DNA from: Marinobacterium lacunae
GTDB taxonomy: Bacteria > Pseudomonadota > Gammaproteobacteria > Pseudomonadales > Balneatricaceae
Direction of reading: 5' to 3'
Assembly (NCBI RefSeq): GCF_000705555.1
Contig: NZ_JMQN01000040.1
Span: 1 to 64,000, forward strand
DNA length: 64,000 nucleotides
A program made the translations under genes and the position numbers. The notes beneath the pieces were generated by a model, which was not told the origin of the DNA, did not search any database, and saw only the letters and a list, made by a program, of their open reading frames with translations. This document shows positions 19,506 through 28,804 of this stretch, piece after piece (the first letter of the stretch is position 1; every line of letters begins with the position of its first letter).

Positions 19506-21452
19506 ATGGAAACAAAAAACGGCATTCACACGCCGCAAGGCCGCAGACCTTTTCTTGTTCCACCCACAACACTGGCATTATTGATCAGTGCCGCCCTTGC
19601 CCCAACAGCGCAGGCGGTCCAGTTCAACTTAGGCGATATAGAGGGTCGGTTCGACTCTCAACTGTCGGTGGGTGCCAGTTGGCGGCTGAGTGATCAGGAC
19701 GCTGACCTGATATCGGTGCCCAATGGCGGTCGCAGCAACGGCTCGGGCAGTTACGACGACGGCGACCTGAACTTCGAGCAGGGCGATATCTTCTCGCGCA
19801 CCTTCAAAGGTGTTCACGAACTGGACCTGCGCCGTGACAACATCGGCCTGTTCATGCGCGGCAAGTACTGGTTCGATTTCGCGCTTGAAGATGACGACCA
19901 CCCGCACGGCAACACCGCTAACGGCTACGCGCCGAATAGCGAACTGAGCGACTCAGGCTTTAACGATTACGCCCGCTTCACCGGTGCCGAGCTGCTCGAT
20001 GCCTACCTTTACGGCAGTTTCGACCTTGGCTCAGAAGACCAGTACCCGCTCGATGTGAGACTCGGGCGCCAGGTGGTCAACTGGGGCGAAAGCGCCTTCA
20101 TTCAGGGCGGGCTCAACAGCATCAGCCCGCTTGATGTCAGTGCAATCCGTCGACCCGGCGCCGAGATCAAGGATGCCCTGCTGCCGACCAACCAGCTATT
20201 TGCATCCCTGGGGCTCACCTACAACCTCAGTGTCGAGGGTTTTTACCAGCTATCCTGGGAGCCTACGGCCATCGACGGATGCGGCACTTACTTCTCGACC
20301 AATGACTTTGCCGCTCAGGGGTGTAACGGTATCCGTGTGCCCTTAGGGCTCACCGATGAGCAGTATTTCAATACCGCCTTTACCGGCATGGCCCTTGGGT
20401 TCGACCCGGTGGTGTACCGTAACGAGGATGGTTACCGTCCGGCCGATGATGACGGTCAGTTCGGTGTCGCGCTGCGCTACTTTGCCGAAAACCTCAACAG
20501 CACCGAGTTCGGTTTTTACCTGACCCGCTACCACAGCCGCCTGCCGATCAGCAGTGGCGTCAACACGCCGGTTTCGGCATCCGACCTCAGTGCCATCGGC
20601 ACTGCGGCTGCAACCCAGTACATCATCGACAATGCGGCCAACCCGCTGGCTCCGACACCCGCCGAGCTGGCAGCGGCTCAATCCGCGGGCGTTTCGGCTG
20701 CCACCGCTGCCGGAACCGCGGCCGTGTTCAAGAGCACCTATTTCAGCGAGTATCCCGAGGATATCGCGATGCTCGGGTTAAGCTTTAATACCAACTTGGG
20801 CGATGTTGCCTGGTCCGGTGAGGTCTCCTTTAAGCATGACCAGCCAATACAGATCAACGGCCCGTTGCTGGTCACCGCTATCCTGACCCAATTCTCCGGG
20901 GGCAGCGGCAACAGTGCGGCCGACCAGCGTGTTGCCGATGCGGGCCCCGGCGGCACCGTCAGCGGCTATGACCGCTTCGACGTTACCCAGGTACAAACCA
21001 GCTTCGTCAAATTCTACGACCGCGTGCTCGGCGCCAGCCGTCTGGCGCTGATCGGCGAGCTGGGGTGGACCCATGTTCACGGTCTGGATGAAGGCAAAAA
21101 CGCCCTCAAATACGGTCGTCCTGGTGCTTACGGCTACACCGCAGGCGATGACGAAGGGTTCGTCACAGCCGATTCATTCGGTTATGTTGCGCGCGCCGCG
21201 CTTACCTATCCCAACGCGCTGGCCGGTTTTAACCTGACGCCACAGGTCAGCTTGAAACATGGTCTCAAGGGTTATGGGCCGGAGCCCGGTTCACCTTTCC
21301 GCGAGGGCGAGAAGGCACTGGGTCTGACACTCACGGCCGATTACCTGAACCGCTACCAGTTCCAGGCCGGTTACACCACCTACTTCGGCGGCGACTACAA
21401 CGCACTGGCCGATCGCGATTACTTCTCACTCAGCGCATCTGTCTCATTCTGA
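19506..21452 (+). CDS. DUF1302-family outer-membrane protein, first copy
   Basis: 648 residues. The N-terminus carries a signal peptide ending in APTAQA at about residue 37. The mature protein opens with FNLGDIEGRFDSQLSVGASW and ends in a beta-barrel-like strand with terminal phenylalanine (FSLSASVSF), as expected of outer-membrane porin-type proteins. Diagnostic DUF1302 stretches include GRQVVNWGESAFIQGG and the paired cysteines DGCGTYFSTNDFAAQGC. Compared with the second copy it has about 45 extra residues rich in Ala, Thr and Pro (about residues 357-405), likely an extracellular loop. GGTGA precedes the start. Its partner DUF1329 gene starts 23 bases downstream. Confidence 0.93.
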   Translation: METKNGIHTPQGRRPFLVPPTTLALLISAALAPTAQAVQFNLGDIEGRFDSQLSVGASWRLSDQDADLISVPNGGRSNGSGSYDDGDLNFEQGDIFSRTFKGVHELDLRRDNIGLFMRGKYWFDFALEDDDHPHGNTANGYAPNSELSDSGFNDYARFTGAELLDAYLYGSFDLGSEDQYPLDVRLGRQVVNWGESAFIQGGLNSISPLDVSAIRRPGAEIKDALLPTNQLFASLGLTYNLSVEGFYQLSWEPTAIDGCGTYFSTNDFAAQGCNGIRVPLGLTDEQYFNTAFTGMALGFDPVVYRNEDGYRPADDDGQFGVALRYFAENLNSTEFGFYLTRYHSRLPISSGVNTPVSASDLSAIGTAAATQYIIDNAANPLAPTPAELAAAQSAGVSAATAAGTAAVFKSTYFSEYPEDIAMLGLSFNTNLGDVAWSGEVSFKHDQPIQINGPLLVTAILTQFSGGSGNSAADQRVADAGPGGTVSGYDRFDVTQVQTSFVKFYDRVLGASRLALIGELGWTHVHGLDEGKNALKYGRPGAYGYTAGDDEGFVTADSFGYVARAALTYPNALAGFNLTPQVSLKHGLKGYGPEPGSPFREGEKALGLTLTADYLNRYQFQAGYTTYFGGDYNALADRDYFSLSASVSF

Positions 21453-21475
21453 GCGTACGGAGCAGGAGACCCAAC

Positions 21476-22843
21476 ATGACGACACACACCCTTCAAGGCA
21501 AGATGAAACGTCCGGCGATTAGCCTTGCGCTCTCGCTCTCGATCCTCTCCGGCGCCAGCTTCGCTGCGGTTTCCGATCAACAGGCGGCGGCACTGGGCAA
21601 GGAGCTCACCCCGCTTGGCGCTGAGCGAGCCGGTAACAGCGACGGCACCATCCCCGAGTGGACAGGTGGTCTTGGCCAAAGCGATGACCGATACACCGAT
21701 CCCTTTGCCAACGAAGCGCCGCTGTTTACCATTACCGCAGCTAATGTCGAGCAGTATGCCGACAAGCTCAGCCCCGGACAGATCGCCATGATCAAGCGCT
21801 ATCCGGACAGCTTCCGTATACCGGTCTATCCCACGCACCGCACCGCGGCATACCCCGAGCAGCTCTACGATCTGGTGAAATGGAACGCAACCCATACGGA
21901 GCTGACCGAGAATGGCAACGGACTGACCACCTTCCGAGAAGCCGTGCCCTTCCCGATTCCGCAAAATGCGCTGGAGGTGATCTGGAACCACTTGACCCGC
22001 TATAGAGGCGGTGCCTTCGAGCGCACATTCGTGCAGGTACCGGTTCAAGCCAATGGTGACTTCACGCCGGTCAAGATCAATGAAAGGGTGAGCTGGCCGG
22101 AATACCTTAAAGACAGCCCGGACAACGGCCAAACCTCGAACATACTGTCGTTCTTCGTTCAGGAAGTGCTTGCACCGGCCCGACTGACCGGCGATGTACT
22201 GCTGATTCACGAAACACTCAATCAGGTCACCCAGCCACGACAGGCCTGGACCTACAATACCGGACAGCGCCGCGTACGGCGTGCACCGCAGATCGCCTAC
22301 GATGCGCCGGGTACCGCCTCTGACGGACTGCGTACCACCGATAATCTGGATCTGTTTAACGGTGCGCCGGATCGCTACGAGTGGAAGCTGGTCGGCAAAC
22401 GGGAGCTCTATATCCCATACAACAGCTTCAAACTCGCAAGCCGCGACCTGAGCTACAACCAGATACTCACCCGCGGACACATCAACCCCGACTACACCCG
22501 CTATGAACTGCATCGCGTCTGGCAGGTGGAAGCCACCCTCAAACCCGGCGAGCGCCACGTGTACAGCAAACGCGTGTTCTTTATCGATGAGGACAGCTGG
22601 CAGATCGCCATTGCCGATCACTACGACGGCCGCGGAGAGCTGTGGCGTGTTGCCGAAGCGCACGCCTTCCCCTACCGCGATGCGCAGGTGCCCTGGCTTA
22701 CCGCAGAGACACTGTACGATCTTCAATCAGGTCGCTATCTCGTCGGCAGCCTAACCAATGAAGAGGGTAAGGGGTTCGACTTCACCCAACGTTTCGACTA
22801 CAAGGATTTCACCCCGCAGGCGATCAGGCGTTTGGGCCGCTAA
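21476..22843 (+). CDS. DUF1329-family periplasmic protein, first copy
   Basis: 455 residues. The signal peptide ends near ILSGASFA, followed by AVSDQQAAALGKELTPLGAE. Conserved family blocks include GGLGQSDDRYTDPF, QRRVRRAPQIAYDAPG, VGKRELYIPYNSFKL and WQVEATLKPGERHVYSKRVF. The fold is thought to resemble the LolA/LolB carriers of hydrophobic ligands, and the gene nearly always accompanies a DUF1302 gene. AGGAG sits seven bases before the ATG. I infer a periplasmic carrier handing a hydrophobic substrate between the RND transporter and the DUF1302 barrel. Confidence 0.93.
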   Translation: MTTHTLQGKMKRPAISLALSLSILSGASFAAVSDQQAAALGKELTPLGAERAGNSDGTIPEWTGGLGQSDDRYTDPFANEAPLFTITAANVEQYADKLSPGQIAMIKRYPDSFRIPVYPTHRTAAYPEQLYDLVKWNATHTELTENGNGLTTFREAVPFPIPQNALEVIWNHLTRYRGGAFERTFVQVPVQANGDFTPVKINERVSWPEYLKDSPDNGQTSNILSFFVQEVLAPARLTGDVLLIHETLNQVTQPRQAWTYNTGQRRVRRAPQIAYDAPGTASDGLRTTDNLDLFNGAPDRYEWKLVGKRELYIPYNSFKLASRDLSYNQILTRGHINPDYTRYELHRVWQVEATLKPGERHVYSKRVFFIDEDSWQIAIADHYDGRGELWRVAEAHAFPYRDAQVPWLTAETLYDLQSGRYLVGSLTNEEGKGFDFTQRFDYKDFTPQAIRRLGR

Positions 22844-22858
22844 TACCGTCACCGTGCA

Positions 22859-22878
22859 GGCGGCCCGCTGTGGCCGCC
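22859..22878. other. Hairpin between the two DUF1302-DUF1329 pairs
   Basis: GGCGGCC / GGCCGCC with a six-base loop lies 16 bases after the first DUF1329 stop codon. There is no T-tract, so it is more likely an mRNA-stabilising or partial-attenuation hairpin than a full terminator. Confidence 0.4.
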
Positions 22879-23019
22879 CGCTTACCACTAAATCTGTCCC
22901 CTTTCTGAAACAACACCATTCATCTGTCATCCCTGCCTTGGTATGCTTGAGCGAATTTGGGCTCAATCGGCACGCACGTCGGCGTTATGGACAATGCCCC
23001 TGTGCGCAGGGTTAATGAC

Positions 23020-24828
23020 ATGGCATTTGCAACACGCTCGCAGGCTTCGCAAAAACGCCGCCGCTCTCCCTCCCCGCGGCCAGGATCGGCACTGACAGTA
23101 CTTGCGGCGCTGTTTATCTCACCTATGGCACAGGCCTTGGAGTTCTCGGTGGGTGATGTGGAGGGGCGTTTCGACTCGCAGATATCCGCGGGCGCCAGCT
23201 GGCGGCTGGAAAAGCGCGATGCCAACCTGATCTCCGTACCCAACGGCGGCAGTAGCAAGGGCTCCGGCAGCTATGATGACGGCGACCTGAACTTCGATCG
23301 CGGCGATACCTTCTCGCGCACCCTCAAGGGCGTGCATGAACTGGACCTGCAGCGGGATAATCTCGGCCTGTTCATGCGCGGCAAGTACTGGATCGACTTT
23401 GCCCTCGAAAACGACAGCCACCCCCACGGCAACACCCTCAATGCCTACCAACCCGATGCAGAACTCAGCGACGAAGCGTTCAGCGATTACGCCAAGTTCT
23501 CCGGCGCCGAGCTGCTCGATGCCTTTGTCTACGCAGGTTTCGATCTGGGCGGTCAAGCGCAGCACACGCTGGATGTTCGAATCGGCCGTCAGGTGGTCAA
23601 CTGGGGGGAAAGTGCTTTTATTCCGGGCGGCATGAACAGCTTCAACCCGGTGGACGTCAGTGCCATTCGACGTCCCGGTGCGCAAGTAAAGGATGCCCTG
23701 CTCCCGACCAATCAGGCCTTCGCCTCGCTGGGTCTTACCGACTCTTTGAGTGTCGAGGGGTTCTACCAGTTTGAGTGGACGCCCACCGCCCTCGATGGCT
23801 GCGGCACCTTTTTCTCGACCAGCGACTTTGCGGCCAAAGGGTGTAACGGCGTACGGATACCGCTAGCCCTGACCGACCAGCAGTATTTCGATACCACGCT
23901 TACCGCTCTGGCACTGGGCTTTGACCCCGTGGTGTACCGACACAGCGATGGTAACCGTGTCGCCGACGATAACGGCCAGTTTGGTCTCGCCCTGCGCTAT
24001 TTCGCCGACCAACTCAACGGCACCGAATTCGGACTCTACTTTGCGCGCTACCACAGCCGCCTGCCGATCAGCAGCGGCGCCAATACCGACAGCCTGAACG
24101 TATTCGACAGCACCTACTTCATCGAATACCCCGAAGATATCGACGTGGTCGGATTGAGCTTCAACAGCAATATCGGCGATATCGCCTGGTCCGGTGAGAT
24201 CTCCCACCGGCACAACCTGCCTCTTCAGGTAAACGGCCCACTTCTGGTCGGCGCCGTGCTCACCCAGTACTCCGGTGGTATAGGCAATGCGTCGGCGGAT
24301 CAGCGCGTAGCAGAGGCCGGTATGGGCGGTGAGATTCGTGGCTATGACCGCTTCGATGTCACTCAGGTACAAAGCTCTCTGGTGAAGTTTTACCATCAGG
24401 TGCTCGGCGCAAGCCGCCTGTCACTGGTCGGGGAAGCAGCATGGACCCATGTCCACGGCCTTGATGAGGGTGCCGATGCAATCAAATATGGTCGGGCCGG
24501 TGCATGGGGCTATACCGCCGGTGATACCGACGGTTTTGTCACCCCTGACTCCTTCGGCTATGTCGCCCGAGCGACACTGGCCTATCCCAACGTTTTCGCC
24601 GGTACCAACCTGACACCCCAGATCAGTTTCAAGCATGGCCTTTACGGCAATGGGCCAGAGCCGGGGGCCGCCTTTCGCGAAGGCGAGAAATCGCTCGGAC
24701 TGACACTGAATGCCGAGTATCTGCATCAGTATCAGTTCCAGATCGGCTACACCCGCTATTTCGGGGGTGACTACAACGCCTTGGCCGACCGCGACTTTCT
24801 TTCCCTTAGCACCTCGGTATCCTTCTGA
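23020..24828 (+). CDS. DUF1302-family outer-membrane protein, second copy
   Basis: 602 residues from ATG at 23020, eight bases after CAGGG. Longer frames to 22987 (ATG) or 22957 (TTG) are possible but would extend the signal peptide awkwardly. The signal ends near ISPMAQA, and the mature start FSVGDVEGRFDSQISAGASW is almost the same as in the first copy. The GRQVVNWGESAFIPGG, DGCGTFFSTSDFAAKGC and terminal FLSLSTSVSF blocks are shared. It lacks the Ala-rich insertion of the first copy. It is clearly a tandem duplicate that has since diverged; sites of difference may mark ligand selectivity. Confidence 0.92.
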   Translation: MAFATRSQASQKRRRSPSPRPGSALTVLAALFISPMAQALEFSVGDVEGRFDSQISAGASWRLEKRDANLISVPNGGSSKGSGSYDDGDLNFDRGDTFSRTLKGVHELDLQRDNLGLFMRGKYWIDFALENDSHPHGNTLNAYQPDAELSDEAFSDYAKFSGAELLDAFVYAGFDLGGQAQHTLDVRIGRQVVNWGESAFIPGGMNSFNPVDVSAIRRPGAQVKDALLPTNQAFASLGLTDSLSVEGFYQFEWTPTALDGCGTFFSTSDFAAKGCNGVRIPLALTDQQYFDTTLTALALGFDPVVYRHSDGNRVADDNGQFGLALRYFADQLNGTEFGLYFARYHSRLPISSGANTDSLNVFDSTYFIEYPEDIDVVGLSFNSNIGDIAWSGEISHRHNLPLQVNGPLLVGAVLTQYSGGIGNASADQRVAEAGMGGEIRGYDRFDVTQVQSSLVKFYHQVLGASRLSLVGEAAWTHVHGLDEGADAIKYGRAGAWGYTAGDTDGFVTPDSFGYVARATLAYPNVFAGTNLTPQISFKHGLYGNGPEPGAAFREGEKSLGLTLNAEYLHQYQFQIGYTRYFGGDYNALADRDFLSLSTSVSF

Positions 24829-24866
24829 CACAACCCCATTGCGTAAAGCGCACAGGAGACTGCACC

Positions 24867-26228
24867 GTGTTCCAACCTCTACACGCGAAACGCCTCAATA
24901 CGGCCCTCCTGTTGCTTACGCTGTGCACACTGGCGAGCACAGCCTCGGCGGCGGTGGATGAGGAACAAGCGGCGGCGCTTGGCGCAAGGCTTACACCCGT
25001 GGGTGCCGAACAGGCCGGCAGTCAGGACAGGCGAATTCCGCCGTGGCAAGGCGGCTTGAGCCAAAGCGATGACCGATACAGCGACCCCTTCGCGCAAGAG
25101 CAGCCTCTATTCACTATTACAGCCGACAATCTCGATCAGTATGCCGACCAGTTGAGTCCTGGGCAGCGCGCGCTGTTCAAACGGTATCCAGACAGTTTTC
25201 GGATGCCTGTTTACCCAAGCCACCGTACCGTGGCTTACCCCGAGCACGTGTATGAGCGGGCGAAGTGGAATGCAACCCGTGCCCAGCTAAGCGATGGCGG
25301 TAACGGTTTGAAAGATTTTCGTGAAGTGTTCCCCTTCCCTATCCCCCAGAACGGTCTCGAAGCGATCTGGAATCACATTACCCGCTATCGCGGCGAAGCC
25401 CTCGAGCGCACCTTCGTACAGATTGCGGTACAGGCCAACGGCGACTTCACGCCGGTCAAGATTAACGAAAAGGTTACCTGGCCTGCCTATCTGGCGGATA
25501 CGCCCGACGCTGAGAAGACGGCTAATCTGATGTCGCTGTTCATTCAGCAGGTTCAAGCCCCCGCCCGCCTGACCGGCGACGTACTGCTGATCCATGACAC
25601 CCTTAATCAGGTTCAACAGCCACGACAGGCATGGGTCTACAACACCGGGCAGCGACGCGTTAGGCGCGCCCCGCAGATCGCTTACGACGCCCCGGGCACC
25701 GCATCGGACGGCCTTCGCACCACCGATAATCTGGATATGTTCAACGGTGCCCCCGACCGCTACGACTGGACATTGGTGGGCAAACGCGAGCTGTATATCC
25801 CCTACAACAGCTTCAGGCTCGCCAGTCGCGATCTCAAGTACCGCGATATTATCGCCAAGGGACACCTGAACCCCGAGCACACCCGCTATGAGCTGCATAG
25901 GGTATGGCAGGTTGAAGCAACGCTTAAGCCCGGGGAACGGCACGTCTACAGCAAGCGGGTTTTCTTTATTGACGAAGATAGCTGGCAGATAGCGATTGCC
26001 GATCACTATGACGGTCGCGGCGAACTCTGGCGGGTCGCCGAGGCCCATGAGTTCAGCTACCGCGACGCGCTGGTGCCCTGGCTGACGGCCGAAGTGCTGT
26101 ATGACCTGCAATCCGGGCGTTATCTGGTCAGCGGCCTGACCAACGAAGAGGGTCAGGGGTATGACTTCACCCCGCGGTACAACTACAAGGACTTCACCCC
26201 CCAGGCGATCAGGCGGCTGGGTCATTAA
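24867..26228 (+). CDS. DUF1329-family periplasmic protein, second copy
   Basis: 453 residues from a GTG start, with AGGAG eight bases upstream. The signal peptide is TLCTLASTASA, then AVDEEQAAALGARLTPVGAE. The body is near-identical in motif order to the first copy (GGLSQSDDRYSDPF, RRVRRAPQIAYDAPG, GKRELYIPYNSF, WQVEATLKPGERHVYSKRVF). It completes the second DUF1302-DUF1329 pair, 38 bases after the DUF1302 stop. The strongest similarity between the copies is in the middle and C-terminal thirds, and the N-terminal third differs most. Confidence 0.93.
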   Translation: MFQPLHAKRLNTALLLLTLCTLASTASAAVDEEQAAALGARLTPVGAEQAGSQDRRIPPWQGGLSQSDDRYSDPFAQEQPLFTITADNLDQYADQLSPGQRALFKRYPDSFRMPVYPSHRTVAYPEHVYERAKWNATRAQLSDGGNGLKDFREVFPFPIPQNGLEAIWNHITRYRGEALERTFVQIAVQANGDFTPVKINEKVTWPAYLADTPDAEKTANLMSLFIQQVQAPARLTGDVLLIHDTLNQVQQPRQAWVYNTGQRRVRRAPQIAYDAPGTASDGLRTTDNLDMFNGAPDRYDWTLVGKRELYIPYNSFRLASRDLKYRDIIAKGHLNPEHTRYELHRVWQVEATLKPGERHVYSKRVFFIDEDSWQIAIADHYDGRGELWRVAEAHEFSYRDALVPWLTAEVLYDLQSGRYLVSGLTNEEGQGYDFTPRYNYKDFTPQAIRRLGH

Positions 26229-26264
26229 GGCGCTCGGGCGGGCTCGAATCACGCCCCCACCGGA

Positions 26265-27239
26265 TTACGCCGAATACAGGGTGCGTGTCCGCCGCCTCGC
26301 GCGTTGGGAGGCACCGTTTCGAATAGCCCAACGAAGCGTTGAGGCTAGCGTACGCATGGAGGTGCGGATCAACAGCTTTTGCCCGCCACTGAGCGTAACT
26401 CCGGCCTTTTGCTGAGCCCAGTCCGGCAGCAGATCCATGCTGGCCCTCGCCATGATATAACCGACCGGTCGGGTTAGCCGGTTCGGTGCCGGCGCACTGA
26501 GCAGCAACTCCAGCACCTGTGCCGTACGCTGGTCAAAGGTCAGCTCGGGGCGCATCCGTTCAATATAGGCTTCAACTTCAAACCGGCTGCGGGGCACCTC
26601 AACTGCACCAAGCGCCAGAGCGATGCGCGCCACCTCATCGAAGTACTGATCCTGCTCGGCAACACTCAGCCCCGGTGCCTTATACCGCATATAGGAATCG
26701 AGAAAGCATTTAACCTCAGCGACGTGAACCCAGGTCAGAAGATCAGGGTCATCCGCGGCATAGCCTCGCCCGTCAGGCGCAACGCCTTTAACACGGCTAT
26801 GGATAAGTCTGACACGCTCGATAAGACGATGGGCATCGGAGGTAGAAGCGAACGTGGTGGCGGCAATAAACTGACTGGTGCGCCTTAAACGCCCCAGCAT
26901 ATCCTGACGAAAGTTGGAGTGATCCCACACCCCGGCCAGCGCCAGAGGATGCATCATCTGTAGCATCAACGCACCGATACCGCCGCAGAGCATCGAGGGG
27001 AAATCGCTGTGCACGCGCCAGCAGATGCTCTGAGGCCCAAACAGCCCCGGGTCACCCGGAGGGTTTTCGTAATCGATGTCATTGAGCGCCAGCCCGGTAA
27101 GACTGAAAACCTGCTGTTCTATCCGGCGGCGTATTACGTCCATATCACGTTCCCAAGAGCCCAACTGTTCGCATTGTATCGTCAGTGTAACCTGACAGGT
27201 GCAGAGACTCTCTATCCGGGTGATATCGGGATCGGTCAT
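26265..27239 (-). CDS. DUF2236 / MpaB-type oxygenase-like protein
   Basis: 324 residues. Features of the latex-clearing/MpaB family (DUF2236) are GDPGLFGPQSICWRVHSDFP near the N-terminus, GALMLQMMHPLALAGVWDHS with the conserved His, and LLTWVHVAEVKCFLDSYMRY with the second conserved His. Two histidines of this type ligate a b-type haem in characterised members. Some MpaB relatives oxidise terpenoid or polyisoprenoid substrates; the substrate here is unknown. The start at 27239 is chosen because GAGGGA lies seven to eight bases upstream. The gene converges with the second DUF1329 gene. Confidence 0.85.
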   Translation of the reverse strand: MTDPDITRIESLCTCQVTLTIQCEQLGSWERDMDVIRRRIEQQVFSLTGLALNDIDYENPPGDPGLFGPQSICWRVHSDFPSMLCGGIGALMLQMMHPLALAGVWDHSNFRQDMLGRLRRTSQFIAATTFASTSDAHRLIERVRLIHSRVKGVAPDGRGYAADDPDLLTWVHVAEVKCFLDSYMRYKAPGLSVAEQDQYFDEVARIALALGAVEVPRSRFEVEAYIERMRPELTFDQRTAQVLELLLSAPAPNRLTRPVGYIMARASMDLLPDWAQQKAGVTLSGGQKLLIRTSMRTLASTLRWAIRNGASQRARRRTRTLYSA

Positions 27240-27413
27240 AGAACGCTTCCCTCAATACGCACTTTGGATTACAACTGGACAAATAGAACCGGATATCGGA
27301 CAGCTCAGCCCAGAGTTAGATGAGGTAAAACGCTCAGACTCAGGAGCAGTAAACGCGGGTTAGGAGTTGCCCGGCAGTGATGGAACGCTGGTACAACCGC
27401 AGGGAGGGTGAGG

Positions 27414-27674
27414 ATGATGCGAACACCGAACAAGACGGACGATGAAAAGCTAAAACAACGCCAAGAACGACAGAACGAGATCAAGCGCTGGAAGCAAACA
27501 GACTGGCGTCAAGATGCACTCGTTCCACCCTCAAAGCGCAAGGAGTCAGCGTGGGATCAAGCAGTAAAACCTAAACCTCTATCCGTTCGCTACGTGAGTG
27601 CAAGCTTGCCTTGGTTATTGGCAACATCTCTTATATTGAATGTGATACTGTTAATCGAACTGTTGATTAAATAA
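27414..27674 (+). CDS. Small basic protein with one C-terminal membrane anchor
   Basis: 86 residues from ATG at 27414 (GGAGGGTGAGG upstream; GTG at 27408 and ATG at 27417 are alternatives). The first 60 residues are highly charged and hydrophilic (DDEKLKQRQERQNEIKRWK). The last 20 form one hydrophobic segment (LPWLLATSLILNVILLIELL). I do not recognise a family. It ends 54 bases before the DUF262 gene on the same strand, at the point where the base composition drops sharply in GC. It could be a native gene at the insertion boundary or a membrane partner of the cassette. Confidence 0.6.
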   Translation: MMRTPNKTDDEKLKQRQERQNEIKRWKQTDWRQDALVPPSKRKESAWDQAVKPKPLSVRYVSASLPWLLATSLILNVILLIELLIK

Positions 27675-27727
27675 GTTTATAAAAATATCGCTCATAAATA
27701 ATTTAGCCTAATATATAGTGGTGTTAT

Positions 27728-28804
27728 ATGGATATCGAAAAAGAAATAAACGATAGAGTCGGTGAGGTTAGAACCGACACATTGGATTTAAGTTTTGGTG
27801 AAATAGTTAATCTCCATGTAAATAATGAACTGATCATACAACCAGAATATCAAAGACTATTTAGGTGGAGTGATCAGCAGAAGTCGCATTTGATTGAGTC
27901 AGTTTTGCTAGAGTTACCCATTCCGCAAATATTCGTTATCGAAAATGAAGACGGTGTATTCGAACTAATTGATGGTCTACAAAGAGTAAGTACAATACTT
28001 CAATTTGTAGAACCACAGTCAATAGAAAAAGAACCGTTGAAACTGCAAGGATGCACACTAATATCAGGTTTGAATAATTATTATTTTCATGACATGCCTC
28101 TTAGTTTAAGACTCCGATTGAAAAGGACTTCTATAAGAACAGTCGTGATAAAAAAACAAAGTAAAGGTTTCTTGCGTTACGAGATGTTCAAACGTTTAAA
28201 TACTGGAGGCGCTAACTTAGAACCTCAAGAAGTTCGAAACTGCTCAGCTAGGATGCTAGGAGAGGAAGGCGTTAAATTTTACACATTTATTACTAATCTA
28301 TCAAAGAGATCATATTTTTCGGAGTGCACCAAAAGCCTACCAGATGCAGAAAAGGAAAAGAAAGGGCTAGAAGAGCTAGTTCTTAGATTCTTTGCTACAA
28401 AAAATTATAGAGATAAATTTAAAGGAAGTGTTAGAGATTGGCTTGATGATTATATGGAGGCTATTCTTCTCGATAAAATTGATTTTGATTATGATAAAGA
28501 AGAATTGGACTTCGAAAATGTTTTCAAAATTTCATATCTTAAATTAACAGAGAATGCGTTTTTAAGATACCGTTCTGGAAACCCTGTTGGATCATTACCT
28601 CCAGCATATTTCGAAGCCATATCTATGGGTGTCTTTAACACTCTAGACGTAATTGAGAGCAAGAGTAAAAAGGATCTCCGCAATAAAATTACTGAAATTG
28701 TTCAATCTGCAGATTTTAGAGCAGTTACAGGCCCAGGGGCTAACTCTAGAGAAAAACTACAAAAAAGAATAGACATAGTTGAGAAAGGAATCCTCTCAAT
28801 ATGA
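27728..28804 (+). CDS. DUF262 (GmrS/ParB-like nuclease fold) protein of a predicted defence pair
   Basis: 358 residues. The DUF262 core is clear: QPEYQRLFRW (about residues 38-47), SVLLELPIPQIFV, the hallmark IDGLQRVSTI (about residues 80-90), and FKRLNTGGANLEPQEVRNC (about residues 148-166). In type IV restriction enzymes such as GmrSD this domain binds or hydrolyses nucleotide and is coupled to a DUF1524 HNH nuclease. Here there is no DUF1524 domain; instead the stop overlaps the start of a HEPN gene (ATGA). GC content is far below the flanking chromosome, indicating recent transfer. Confidence 0.88.
   Translation: MDIEKEINDRVGEVRTDTLDLSFGEIVNLHVNNELIIQPEYQRLFRWSDQQKSHLIESVLLELPIPQIFVIENEDGVFELIDGLQRVSTILQFVEPQSIEKEPLKLQGCTLISGLNNYYFHDMPLSLRLRLKRTSIRTVVIKKQSKGFLRYEMFKRLNTGGANLEPQEVRNCSARMLGEEGVKFYTFITNLSKRSYFSECTKSLPDAEKEKKGLEELVLRFFATKNYRDKFKGSVRDWLDDYMEAILLDKIDFDYDKEELDFENVFKISYLKLTENAFLRYRSGNPVGSLPPAYFEAISMGVFNTLDVIESKSKKDLRNKITEIVQSADFRAVTGPGANSREKLQKRIDIVEKGILSI

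Noticed and set aside
21419-22726. 435-codon minus-strand frame opposite the first DUF1329 gene
   Set aside because: It is antisense to a gene with signal peptide, binding site and family motifs. It has no recognisable domain, and similar frames occur opposite the second copy because of codon bias.
25287-26252. 321-codon minus-strand frame opposite the second DUF1329 gene
   Set aside because: Antisense shadow; its similarity to the frame opposite the first copy only reflects the duplication of the sense genes.
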